Shown one piece after another: positions 24,022 through 31,291 of a stretch of 44,501 nucleotides of DNA. The position numbers and the translations under genes are program-made. The DNA is taken from assembly GCF_014654205.1 (NCBI RefSeq), contig NZ_BNAW01000068.1, positions 1 to 44,501 on the forward strand, written 5' to 3'. The DNA comes from Amycolatopsis bullii. Lineage in GTDB: Bacteria > Actinomycetota > Actinomycetes > Mycobacteriales > Pseudonocardiaceae. The notes below the pieces were generated by a model. The model saw only the letters and a program-made list of their open reading frames with translations. It was not told the DNA's origin and did no database searches. Each line of letters starts with the position of its first letter. Within the stretch, counting starts at the first letter, position 1.

Positions 24022-24495
24022 ATGGAACCCCGGTTCACCTTGACCGGCACCGAGATCGGCGCCAGGTTCGCCAAGCGGTTCGGCACCGCGAGCCTGGCCA
24101 TCATCCAGTCACCGCTGGAGAAGGTCACGCAGGAACTGGTGTCGCTGCGCGTCAGCCAGATCAACGGCTGCGGCTGGTGCGTCGACATCCACACGAAGGA
24201 GCTCGCGGCCGCCGGGGAGACGGGCGTGCGGATCAACCTGGTCGCGGCCTGGCGCGAAGCCACGGTGTTCACCGAAGCCGAGCAGGCGGCCCTCGCCCTG
24301 GCCGAAGAGGGCACCCGGATCGCCGACGCCGCCCCCGGCGTCTCCGACGACACCTGGGCCCGGGTGCGCGAGCACTACGACGACGACCGGATCGCCGCGC
24401 TCGTCGCCCTGGTCGCGCAGATGAACTCGGCCAACCGGCTCGCCGTGATCGTCCACCAGAAGGGCGGCGCGTACGAGCCGGGCATGTTCGGCTGA
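24022..24495 (+). CDS. Carboxymuconolactone decarboxylase/AhpD-family protein
   Basis: The 157-residue protein carries the AhpD-like redox motif CGWCVDIHTKE (CxxC with the following His) at about residues 50-60. This marks it as an alkylhydroperoxidase-like member and not a true decarboxylase. The rest is helical. Genes of this family next to ECF41 sigma factors are the expected regulatory target. The protein probably takes part in peroxide or thiol redox chemistry; its partner is not encoded here. Confidence 0.9.
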   Translation: MEPRFTLTGTEIGARFAKRFGTASLAIIQSPLEKVTQELVSLRVSQINGCGWCVDIHTKELAAAGETGVRINLVAAWREATVFTEAEQAALALAEEGTRIADAAPGVSDDTWARVREHYDDDRIAALVALVAQMNSANRLAVIVHQKGGAYEPGMFG

Positions 24496-24519
24496 CGCCG
24501 TCCGTGCTTCGCTGGGGAC

Positions 24520-25137
24520 ATGACGAAGGCGGAGCGGTGGCGTCGGTACTGGGACCGCAAGTCCACGACCTACGACGCGGAGATGGGCGTCTGGGACCGC
24601 CGCCTCTTCGGCGACTCGCGGGAGTGGGCGTGCGGCCGGGCCGCCGGCGAGGTCCTCGAAGTCGCGGTCGGGACCGGGCTGAACCTGCCGTGCTACCCGG
24701 CGGGGGTGACGCTCACCGGCCTCGACCTCAGCGAGGGGATGCTCGCCATCGCCCGCGACCGGGCCGCCCGGCTCGGCCGGCCGGTGACCTTCCGCCAGGG
24801 CAGCGCCCACGACCTGCCGTTCGCCGAAGCCTCGTTCGACACCGTGCTGTGCACGTTCGGCCTCTGCGCCATCCCCGATCCCGCGGCCGCGGTCGGGGAG
24901 ATGGTGCGGGTGCTGCGCCCGGGCGGCCGGCTGATCCTGGTCGACCACGTGACGTCGTCGTCGCGCGTCGTGCGGGGCCTGCAGTGGCTGCTCGAGCTGG
25001 CGAGCGTCCCCCTGGCCGGCGAGCACTTCCGCCGCCGGCCGCTGAAGCTCGTCGAGGCGCGGGGGCTGCCGGTCGAACAGCGCGAGCGGTTCAAGCTCGG
25101 CCTGGTCGAACGGCTGGTCGCCCGCCGGATCAGCTGA
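24520..25137 (+). CDS. Class I SAM-dependent methyltransferase
   Basis: The 205-residue protein has the Rossmann methyltransferase motifs: EVAVGTGLNL (motif I, about 46-55), GLDLSEGML (motif II), CTFGLCAIPD (post-motif) and LRPGGRLILVDH. It is close in layout to UbiE/phosphatidylethanolamine-type methyltransferases. It starts 24 nt after the AhpD-family gene on the same strand and may share its transcript. The substrate is unknown. Its last 8 nt overlap the convergent HAD gene. Confidence 0.88.
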   Translation: MTKAERWRRYWDRKSTTYDAEMGVWDRRLFGDSREWACGRAAGEVLEVAVGTGLNLPCYPAGVTLTGLDLSEGMLAIARDRAARLGRPVTFRQGSAHDLPFAEASFDTVLCTFGLCAIPDPAAAVGEMVRVLRPGGRLILVDHVTSSSRVVRGLQWLLELASVPLAGEHFRRRPLKLVEARGLPVEQRERFKLGLVERLVARRIS

Positions 25138-25789
25138 TCAGCACGCTTTCGTCCAGCCGGTTCAGCAGCGTCGCGGCGTCGCTGTAGACGGCCACCGCGC
25201 CGGCGTCGGTCAGCTCCGCCGCGCCGACGCCGCCGGACAGCACCGAGACCGTGCGCACGCCGGCCTTCGTGGCCGCGTGGACGTCCCAGACCGCGTCGCC
25301 GACGAAGATCGTGTCCTCCGGCGCGGTCCCGGCCTTCTCGAGCGCGGCGAACACCGGCTCCGGGTCTGGCTTGGTCGCTTCCACGTCGTCCCCGGAGACG
25401 ATGCCGGTCACCACGTCGTCGACGTCGAGGACCTTGCGCAGCGCCTCGAGCTCGTCCGGGCTCGCCGACGTCGCCAGCACGACACGCACCCCGCGCCCGG
25501 CCAGCTCGCGGACGAGCTCGGGAGCTCGGTCGAACGGCCGCAGCAGGTCGGCCGTCTCGAGGTAGAAGCGGCTGTGCAGCTCCTTGGCCCGCTCGCCGAT
25601 GCGGCCGGCGTCTTCTTCACCCAGCAAGGTGGTCAGCAGCTTGCCGGAACCCTTGCCGATCGCGCGGTGCACGCGCCACGAGTCGACGTCCCGGTCCAGC
25701 GCGTGGAACGCCCGGCGCCAGGCGTGGACGTGGAGGTAGTTGGAGTCGACGAGGGTGCCGTCGACGTCGAACAGGACCGCGGTGGCGAT
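25130..25789 (-). CDS. HAD-superfamily phosphatase (beta-phosphoglucomutase/Gph type), apparent AUC start
   Basis: The 219-residue protein has all HAD motifs: FDVDGTLVDSN (nucleophile Asp), ATSASPDE (motif II), the Lys of KPDPEPVF and FVGDAVWDV (motif IV), with an alpha-helical cap between. It should be a small-molecule phosphatase. No ATG, GTG or TTG lies in frame between the family's usual N-terminus and far upstream. AGGAG lies six nt before an ATC codon at 25787-25789, exactly where homologues have Met (I/M-A-T-A-V-LFDVDG). I therefore place the start there. A sequencing error is the main alternative. Confidence 0.85.
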   Translation of the reverse strand: MATAVLFDVDGTLVDSNYLHVHAWRRAFHALDRDVDSWRVHRAIGKGSGKLLTTLLGEEDAGRIGERAKELHSRFYLETADLLRPFDRAPELVRELAGRGVRVVLATSASPDELEALRKVLDVDDVVTGIVSGDDVEATKPDPEPVFAALEKAGTAPEDTIFVGDAVWDVHAATKAGVRTVSVLSGGVGAAELTDAGAVAVYSDAATLLNRLDESVLIS

Positions 25790-25813
25790 GGCTGGCTCCT
25801 CGGGTCGGTGCGG

Positions 25814-25838
25814 GTTTCCCGGTGCCCGGCGCGGGTAT
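25814..25838 (+). promoter_or_regulatory. Sigma-B-type promoter of the catalase-like gene
   Basis: GTTT, 15 nt, GGGTAT on the plus strand. The -10 ends 44 nt before the ATG at 25882. Both elements match the actinobacterial sigma-B group consensus. Confidence 0.65.
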
Positions 25839-25881
25839 CGGGAGGGGTGCTCCGAATACCCCGTCGCGAAGGGACGTACAC

Positions 25882-26526
25882 ATGACCGGCCTCGTCTCGG
25901 CGGGTTTCCGCGGGCTGGCGGCCCTGCGGCGCGCCCCGGCCTTCCACCCCGTGGGTCTGGTGCTGCGCGGCGAGCTCCGGGCGATCGCCGACGACCTGCC
26001 GTGGCCGTCCGGGCCGGCTCCCGTCGTCGCGCGGCTGTCCAAGGGCGCCGGCACGCCCGGACGGCTGCCCGACGCGCTCGGGCTGGCGGTGCGAATCCCC
26101 GGCGCCGGCCGCGACGGCGGGCCGTGGGACATCCTTTTGACGACGGCGGGCCGTGGCCACCTCGGCCGGATGCTGCCCCGGCCGGCGCCCGCCTGGACGC
26201 GGGGAGCCTACAGCAGCCTCGTGCCGTACCGCCTGGGCGATCGGCTCGTCTGGCTGGGGGCGTGGGCGGAAGCGTCGTCACCGCGGATCGAGGCGTCGCT
26301 CGAGGCGGCTCGCGCGGCGGAGTCGTGGGAGTTCGTGTTCCGGACCGGTCGTGCGGACGGTCGCTGGTCCGACACCGCGGTGCTGACGTTGACCGGTCCC
26401 GGTGCGGACGCGCCGTCGTTCGATCCGATGCTGAACCGGCCCGGTGGGCTGGAGTTCGCGCCGGACTGGCTGGCGCGGGTGCGGGAACGGGCCTACGCGG
26501 GGAGCCGGGCGGGGCGGCCGTCGTGA
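25882..26526 (+). CDS. Catalase-fold (heme-catalase-like) small protein
   Basis: The 214-residue protein contains FHPVGLVLRGELR, ARLSKGAGTPGRLPDALGLAVRIP and DILLTTAGRG, which follow the core of short catalase-like proteins sometimes annotated as phosphodiesterases. The segment corresponding to catalase's ARxFSKG...D..G..V core is visible, but the proximal Tyr region of true catalases is not obvious, so peroxide decomposition is unproven. GAAGGGA precedes the ATG. A sigma-B-type promoter lies upstream, in line with a role in stress. Confidence 0.75.
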   Translation: MTGLVSAGFRGLAALRRAPAFHPVGLVLRGELRAIADDLPWPSGPAPVVARLSKGAGTPGRLPDALGLAVRIPGAGRDGGPWDILLTTAGRGHLGRMLPRPAPAWTRGAYSSLVPYRLGDRLVWLGAWAEASSPRIEASLEAARAAESWEFVFRTGRADGRWSDTAVLTLTGPGADAPSFDPMLNRPGGLEFAPDWLARVRERAYAGSRAGRPS

Positions 26527-26551
26527 TCCGGCCGCCCGGCCCGGTGCCCGG

Positions 26552-27007
26552 TCACCGCGAGTCGGCGATGGGGCTGCGCGTGGCGCCCAGCGGGATGAGG
26601 CCGAGCGCGATCATCCCGATGCCCAGGCCGAGGTGCAGCCAGTTGTCGGCGGTGTTCACCGGGACGAAGTTGGCCGCGCTGCCGTGGTCGATCACCAGGC
26701 CGTAGAGCCACAGGACCAGGTAGATCACCCCGCCGCCGACGAGGAACGCCCGGGCGCCGCTCGCGGTGCGCGCCAGGGCGAGCCCGGCGACGCCGAACGC
26801 CAGGTGCACGATGTTGTGCAGGATCGAAACGGCGAAGATGCCCAGGAGCAGGGCGCCGGAGTGGTGCCCGGCAAAGGTCAGCATGTCGTAGTTCGTCGTC
26901 ACGCCGGGGATGAACCCCAGCACGCCGACCAGCAGGAAAACCACTCCCACGATCGCGGCGAGAAGCTGGCGCGGAGTACGCCGGACCTCGGTCTCCATCG
27001 ATGACAT
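26552..27007 (-). CDS. DUF4383 membrane protein
   Basis: The 151-residue protein has four transmembrane segments (about 15-35, 50-78, 86-108, 124-143) with the family-type residues FIPGVTTNYD, HNIVHLAFG and NWLHLGLGIGM. DUF4383 proteins are common actinobacterial stress-associated membrane proteins of unknown function. The ATG at 27007 has GGAGGA eight nt upstream. A sigma-B-type promoter (GTTT, 15 nt, GGGCAT) lies 57 nt upstream, back to back with one for the small acidic protein. Confidence 0.88.
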   Translation of the reverse strand: MSSMETEVRRTPRQLLAAIVGVVFLLVGVLGFIPGVTTNYDMLTFAGHHSGALLLGIFAVSILHNIVHLAFGVAGLALARTASGARAFLVGGGVIYLVLWLYGLVIDHGSAANFVPVNTADNWLHLGLGIGMIALGLIPLGATRSPIADSR

Positions 27008-27064
27008 GGTCGCTTCCTCCGATTCGGTGTGCAGGCCCCTCGGCCGGGGGACCCGCCGGGCGGC

Positions 27065-27089
27065 ATGCCCCGCGGCGCGGCGGGCAAAC
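27065..27089 (-). promoter_or_regulatory. Sigma-B-type promoter of the DUF4383 gene
   Basis: On the minus strand: GTTT, 15 nt, GGGCAT. The -10 has a C in place of T at position 4. It is directly back to back with the plus-strand promoter at 27092. Confidence 0.5.
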
Positions 27090-27091
27090 GC

Positions 27092-27117
27092 GTTTCACCC
27101 CGGGGGTCGCCGGGTAT
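27092..27117 (+). promoter_or_regulatory. Sigma-B-type promoter of the small acidic protein gene
   Basis: GTTT, 16 nt, GGGTAT on the plus strand, 29 nt before the ATG at 27146. Confidence 0.65.
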
Positions 27118-27145
27118 GCCCGGGTTTCGCCCGATCGGAGGAAAG

Positions 27146-27304
27146 ATGAGCACTCCCGAAATCGACCCGGTGACGGCCGAGAGCATGGAAGACGACGCCG
27201 ACATCGCCGGCGAGCACACCGAGCCGACGTTCCGCGACCAAGAGCCCCGCGCGGCCGACAGTGACGAAGAGGACGCCGACCGCGGGGGCATGCCCTCGGC
27301 GTGA
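27146..27304 (+). CDS. Small acidic protein, 52 residues
   Basis: MSTPEIDPVTAESMEDDAD and the rest is strongly acidic (many Asp/Glu), with no hydrophobic segment and a probably disordered fold. GGAGGAAAG before the ATG and a good sigma-B-type promoter support real expression. Its function is unknown. Its stop lies 2 nt before the convergent end of the manganese catalase gene. Confidence 0.75.
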   Translation: MSTPEIDPVTAESMEDDADIAGEHTEPTFRDQEPRAADSDEEDADRGGMPSA

Positions 27305-27306
27305 GG

Positions 27307-28359
27307 TCAGGAGCGGGCGCGCGGGTAGGTCCGGCGCTCGCCGATCCGGCCGTCCTTCGTGTGGATGAAGTGGGCCGTGCCGCGCTTGATCGCGAGCTTG
27401 CGCCCCTCCGCGACGGCGTCGGACTTCGTCTCGGCGCTGCCGGACGCCCGCGTGTTGCCGACGACCTTGTTCTTCCAGACCGAGCCGTCGTGGAAGGTCT
27501 CGACATCGCCGTCGGCCGGTTCGAACGTGGGCTCGCTGCCGGTCTCGGCGCTGCCGGTCTCATAGGTGCCGAAGAGGGCGGGGTCGGGCTTCGGCGCGGT
27601 GCCCGGGCCGCCGAGCGGCTCGGGGTCCATGAGGTATTCGATGCCGGCGTCGGTGGTCCAGCTGGTGCCCTTGGCGCCGTCGGGGCCGTCGGAGAGGTGC
27701 CAGATCGTGTGGTTGTGGGTCTGGTCCTCTTCGTCGAACAGGGCGCTGGGGGCGATGCCGCCTTCGAGGCCGTCGGCTTCGAGTTCCTCGATGGCGGCGA
27801 GCCACTGCTTCTGGTGGACGGTGTCGCGGGCGAGGTTGAACTTCAGCATCGCCTTCACGCCGGGGTCGTCGGTCATGTTGTACAACCGCGCGGTCTGCAA
27901 CCGGCCCTGGGCTTCGGCGGCGGCGTTCGCGCGGAAGTCGGCGAGCAGGTTGCCGGAGGCGACGATGTATTTGCCGTTCCACGGGGTGCCGTTGCTGTCG
28001 GCCGGCAGCGCGCCGCCGCCGCCGACGATCGCCTGCTGGACGTCCATGCCGCCGATCATCGCGGCCATCACCGGGTCTTTGACGGCTTCGGCGGTGGCGG
28101 TGGCGGGGGCGCCCTCCAGCAAGCGGGCGACCATGGTGGCCAGCATTTCGACGTGGCCGATTTCTTCGGTGGCGGTGTCCATGATCAGGTCTTTGTACTT
28201 GCCTTCGATGCGGCAGTTCCAGCCCTGGAACAGGTACTGCATCGTCACGGTCATCTCACCGAAGGCGCCGCCGATGAGCTCTTGGAGCTTGCGGGCGTAG
28301 ACGGGGTCGGGCTTTTCGGGCTTGGCTTCGAACTGCAGCAGCTTCGTGTGACGGAACAC
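27307..28359 (-). CDS. Manganese catalase fused to a C-terminal DUF2188 domain
   Basis: The 350-residue protein has a ferritin-like Mn-catalase domain (about 1-285): a Glu in GEMTVTMQYLFQ, EEIGHVEM, a Glu/Arg helix in AAAEAQGRLQTARLYN and DTVHQKQW give the usual Glu/His ligand set for a di-manganese centre that dismutates hydrogen peroxide. The last 60 residues (DGSVWKNKVVGN to IHTKDGRIGERRTYPR) form a DUF2188 domain, almost the same as the separate protein at 30119-30337. I start at the GTG at 28359 (GGGAG six nt before). A weaker sigma-B-like motif (GATT, 15 nt, GGGAAC, 28385-28409) is upstream. Confidence 0.92.
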   Translation of the reverse strand: MFRHTKLLQFEAKPEKPDPVYARKLQELIGGAFGEMTVTMQYLFQGWNCRIEGKYKDLIMDTATEEIGHVEMLATMVARLLEGAPATATAEAVKDPVMAAMIGGMDVQQAIVGGGGALPADSNGTPWNGKYIVASGNLLADFRANAAAEAQGRLQTARLYNMTDDPGVKAMLKFNLARDTVHQKQWLAAIEELEADGLEGGIAPSALFDEEDQTHNHTIWHLSDGPDGAKGTSWTTDAGIEYLMDPEPLGGPGTAPKPDPALFGTYETGSAETGSEPTFEPADGDVETFHDGSVWKNKVVGNTRASGSAETKSDAVAEGRKLAIKRGTAHFIHTKDGRIGERRTYPRARS

Positions 28360-28422
28360 GTCGTCTCCCTTCCGAACCCGCGGGGTTCCCCCGATCGGCC
28401 GCGTCAATCGGGGAAACGCGGT

Positions 28423-28447
28423 GTTTGACGGGTTCCGGACCGGTTAT
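28423..28447 (+). promoter_or_regulatory. Sigma-B-type promoter of the STAS-HATPase gene
   Basis: GTTT, 15 nt, GGTTAT on the plus strand, 48 nt before the GTG start. The -10 differs from GGGTAT by one base. Confidence 0.5.
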
Positions 28448-28495
28448 CCGATCGAGTGATCGTCGGTCCGATCGTCGTCGAGGAGGTGGTCAGCG

Positions 28496-29221
28496 GTGCT
28501 CGCCCGGCACAATTCGGTGTGGCTGGTGCCCCGGCACGGCGCCCTCGCCAAGGCGTCGGTCGTCGGCGTGCTGGACCGGACAACGTATCCCCAGCTGCGC
28601 GACCGGTTGCTGGAGTTCGCGGCGGACTCCGAGGACGGCGTGCTGATCGACGTCGAACGCCTCGAACTGCGCGACCGGGCGCTGGTCCGCGTGTTCGCCC
28701 TGGTCGCCCTGCGCGTCGGTGACTGGCCCGCGATCCCGTTCGCCCTCGTGACCGGCCGCCCGGAACAGCGCGCGGTGCTCGCGGCGAGCGGCGTGCCGGT
28801 GTACCCGGACGCGGCCGCGGCCGAGGCGGCTCTCGCCTGCCCGGCGCGGCGCCGGGCCGGCCGGCTGCTCGATCGCTCACCGCGCACGTCGGCGCGTGCC
28901 CGCGGGTTCGTCCGCGGGGTCTGCGCGGAGTGGATGGTGCCGGAGCTGGCCGAGGACGCCGAGCTGATCGCGACCGAGCTGGTGGAGAACACGTTGCGCC
29001 ACACGGATTCGGTGCCCCGGCTGCGGTTGGAGCTGCGCCGCGGGACGCTGTCCGTGGCGGTCTCGGACGAGAGCCGGCGGCCGGCGGTGCTGCGGGAAGG
29101 CCTCGACCTGGCCGCCGCGGGCCTGGGCCTGCGGATGATCACCAAGGTCGCGAAGCGGTGGGGGAGCAGCCGGTCCCGCTCCGGCGGGAAGACGGTGTGG
29201 GCGCTGCTGGCCCGGTCGTGA
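28496..29221 (+). CDS. Fused STAS-like and anti-sigma HATPase regulator
   Basis: The 241-residue protein has an N-terminal STAS-like domain (about 10-110; GVLIDVERLELRDRALVRVF) without the usual Asp-Ser phospho-acceptor, and a C-terminal RsbW-type kinase domain (about 125-240; ELIATELVENTLRH as the N box, VSDESRRPA, GLGLRMITKVA). Anti-sigma kinase and antagonist are normally separate proteins; here they are in one chain. GAGGAGG lies seven nt before the GTG. It is embedded among sigma-B-type stress genes and has a similar promoter, so it is likely part of the same control circuit. Confidence 0.85.
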   Translation: MLARHNSVWLVPRHGALAKASVVGVLDRTTYPQLRDRLLEFAADSEDGVLIDVERLELRDRALVRVFALVALRVGDWPAIPFALVTGRPEQRAVLAASGVPVYPDAAAAEAALACPARRRAGRLLDRSPRTSARARGFVRGVCAEWMVPELAEDAELIATELVENTLRHTDSVPRLRLELRRGTLSVAVSDESRRPAVLREGLDLAAAGLGLRMITKVAKRWGSSRSRSGGKTVWALLARS

Positions 29222-29231
29222 GCTGAATCGC

Positions 29232-29278
29232 CGAAGGGCCGCCGCCCGGGCGTTCGGCGTCCCGGCGGTGGCCCTTCG
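29232..29278. terminator. Bidirectional terminator
   Basis: CGAAGGGCCGCCGCCCGGG pairs with CCCGGCGGTGGCCCTTCG across a 10-nt loop, with one bulge and one G-U pair, between the convergent STAS-HATPase and lipoprotein genes. Confidence 0.7.
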
Positions 29279-29290
29279 CTGCCTGAGCCG

Positions 29291-30022
29291 TCAGGAACCC
29301 GGGCCCGAGTAGATCTCCGCGGCCGGCGGTTCCGAAACCGTCGCCGGCTTGTTCCAGTCGCTGAACTCCATCGCGCCGGTCTTCGGGTCGGACATGCGCA
29401 GCAGGTAGTGCGGCTCGGCCGCCGCCACCGTGGCCGTGCCTTCCGAGCTCGGGAAGCTCAGCGCCGGCGTGCCCGCGACGGTCGTCGGCTCACCCGGCTT
29501 GAACGTCGTCTTCTCCAGCTCGCCCAGCGCGCCCTGGGTGAACGACTTGTAGTCGAGGAACATCTTGAACGCGTCCGCGATGCCCGCGCCGATCTTGGCC
29601 GCCGACGACACCCACTTGCCGGTGATCTGCTTGGCCGCCGCGGCCGGGACACCGGCCTGCTTCACCAGCGAATCGGTGAACTTGAAGTAGTACTTGTCGC
29701 CGACCCGCACGACCGGGATCTCGAGGCCGTCCTTCACCACCGTGCCGCTCGCGCTGTCCGCGTTGAGCTGCAGGTCCAGGTTGACCGCGCTGCCGTCCTG
29801 GGCCATCGTGCCCTTGACGTGCACGGCCGAGGCCTGCTTGGCGGCGGCGGAGATCGCCGAACCCACCTCGGCGGCGTCGAGGGCCGGCGCCGCCGGAGCG
29901 GTCGGCGTCGCGGACGTCGTGGTGCCGGCCGCGGCCGGGGCGGGCGTGTCCGGGGTGCCGGCGCAGCCGGCGAGGGCGAGGGAACCGGCCGTGAGGAGCG
30001 CGGCCAGGCGGAGGCGAGGCAT
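29291..30022 (-). CDS. Lipoprotein, LppX/LprG-like
   Basis: The 243-residue protein starts with a lipoprotein signal (MPRLRLAALLTAGSLALAGCAG; lipobox LAGC), then a Thr/Ala/Pro linker and a domain whose pattern (AVHVKGTMAQDG, ADSASGTVVKDG, DKYYFKFTDS, PHYLLRMSDP) matches the LppX/LprAFG lipid-binding fold of actinobacteria. Such proteins carry lipids across the envelope. The family call is by pattern and not certain. I start at the ATG at 30022 because it gives a normal signal; the frame extends to 30061. Confidence 0.82.
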   Translation of the reverse strand: MPRLRLAALLTAGSLALAGCAGTPDTPAPAAAGTTTSATPTAPAAPALDAAEVGSAISAAAKQASAVHVKGTMAQDGSAVNLDLQLNADSASGTVVKDGLEIPVVRVGDKYYFKFTDSLVKQAGVPAAAAKQITGKWVSSAAKIGAGIADAFKMFLDYKSFTQGALGELEKTTFKPGEPTTVAGTPALSFPSSEGTATVAAAEPHYLLRMSDPKTGAMEFSDWNKPATVSEPPAAEIYSGPGS

Positions 30023-30118
30023 GGGTAGTCCGTTCGTGAAGGCCGGGGCGTCCCCGGACACGAACGGGCTATCGCCTGGACGAGTGGTCCGTTACAGGCG
30101 CCGTGACGGACGCCACGC

Positions 30119-30337
30119 TCACTGCGCCGGGCGGCGGGGGCGGAAGTCGCGCTCGGTCTCGACCTCGCCTTCCGGCGTGTGGACGAAGTGCCCGACCCGG
30201 CGCTTCCGCGCGATCTGCCGCCCCGCCAGCACGGCGTCGACGCGGCGGGGAGAGGTGTTGGACGCCCGGCGGCCGCCTTCGACGCGGTTCTTCCACAGTC
30301 CGTCTTCGTAGTAGGTGTGCACGTCACCCTCGGCCAC
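30119..30337 (-). CDS. Stand-alone DUF2188 protein
   Basis: The 72-residue basic protein (GDVHTYYEDGLWKNRVEGG, RRASNTSPRRVDAVLAGRQ, ARKRRVGHFVHTPEGEV) is a single DUF2188 domain and a close relative of the C-terminal domain of the manganese catalase 1.8 kb away. I prefer the GTG at 30337, with GGGAGG seven nt upstream, over the ATG at 30352 that contains that site. A sigma-B-type promoter precedes it. The function of the domain is unknown. Confidence 0.82.
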   Translation of the reverse strand: MAEGDVHTYYEDGLWKNRVEGGRRASNTSPRRVDAVLAGRQIARKRRVGHFVHTPEGEVETERDFRPRRPAQ

Positions 30338-30374
30338 GACGCCGCCTCCCATCGTGAGTGCTGGAAGGCTGCGG

Positions 30375-30399
30375 ATGCCCGGGGACGTAGCGGACAAAC
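30375..30399 (-). promoter_or_regulatory. Sigma-B-type promoter of the DUF2188 gene
   Basis: On the minus strand: GTTT, 15 nt, GGGCAT, 38 nt before the GTG at 30337. It uses the same GGGCAT variant as the DUF4383 promoter. Confidence 0.55.
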
Positions 30400-30411
30400 G
30401 TTATCCGGCGT

Positions 30412-31278
30412 TCAAGCCAGGCCGAGTACTTCGATGGCGTTGTCCTTGAGGATCAGCGGGCGCACCTCGTCCTTGAGGTCCAGTTCCGCGAAGTCGGCGA
30501 GCCAGCGGTCCGGGGTGATCACCGGGAAGTCGGACCCGAACAGGACTTTCCGCTTCAGCAGCGAGTTGGCCGCGCGCACCAGCTGCGGCGGGAAGTACTT
30601 CGGCGACCAGCCCGACAGGTCGATGTACACGTTCGCCTTGTGCGTCGCGACCGAGATCGCTTCGTCCTGCCACGGTACCGACGGGTGCGCCAGGATCACC
30701 GTGAGGTCCGGGAAGTCGGCGGCGACGTCGTCGAGCAGCATCGGGTTCGAGTAGCGCAGCTTGATGCCGTGCCCGCCCGGCAGGCCGGCGCCGATGCCGG
30801 TCTGCCCGGTGTGGAACAGGGCCGGCACGCCCAGCTCCGCAATGGCTTCGTAGAGCGGGTAGTACCGGACGTCGTTGGGCTCGAACGCCTGCAGGCTCGG
30901 GTGGAACTTGAACCCGCGCACGCCGTGCTCGCCCACCAGCCGCCGCGCGCGCAGCACGGCGGCCTTGCCGGCGTGCGGGTCGACCGAGCCGAACGGGATG
31001 AGCACGTCCGCGTGCTCGGCGGCCGCGTCGGCGATCTCTTCGCTCGACAGCGCGGGGTGCCCGGTCGCGGCCGGCGCTTCGACCGTGAAGACGACCGCGG
31101 CCATGTTCCGCGCCCGGTAGTGCTCGGCGATCGCGGCGACCGTCGGCGTGCGGTCCTGGCCGGCGCGGAAGTACTTCTCCGACGCGTCCAGCAGTTCCTG
31201 GTCGAGGGCGAAGCAGCCGTGGCCGTCTTGCTCGACGTGCGTGTGGACGTCGATGGCGGTCAGGGAGGAAAGGTCCAC
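30412..31278 (-). CDS. Amidohydrolase (amidohydrolase-2/ACMSD-like)
   Basis: The 288-residue protein has the metal-binding signature DVHTHVEQDG at its start, GFKFHPSLQAF, VILAHPSVPW and a late catalytic Asp in FGSDFPVITP, the pattern of the ACMSD/dihydroxybenzoate-decarboxylase-like amidohydrolases. It could hydrolyse or decarboxylate an intermediate of the operon's pathway. The GTG start has GGAG seven nt upstream. It is the last gene of the catabolic operon, 13 nt after the dehydrogenase. Confidence 0.88.
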   Translation of the reverse strand: MDLSSLTAIDVHTHVEQDGHGCFALDQELLDASEKYFRAGQDRTPTVAAIAEHYRARNMAAVVFTVEAPAATGHPALSSEEIADAAAEHADVLIPFGSVDPHAGKAAVLRARRLVGEHGVRGFKFHPSLQAFEPNDVRYYPLYEAIAELGVPALFHTGQTGIGAGLPGGHGIKLRYSNPMLLDDVAADFPDLTVILAHPSVPWQDEAISVATHKANVYIDLSGWSPKYFPPQLVRAANSLLKRKVLFGSDFPVITPDRWLADFAELDLKDEVRPLILKDNAIEVLGLA

Positions 31279-31291
31279 GAAGAGCTCCAGG

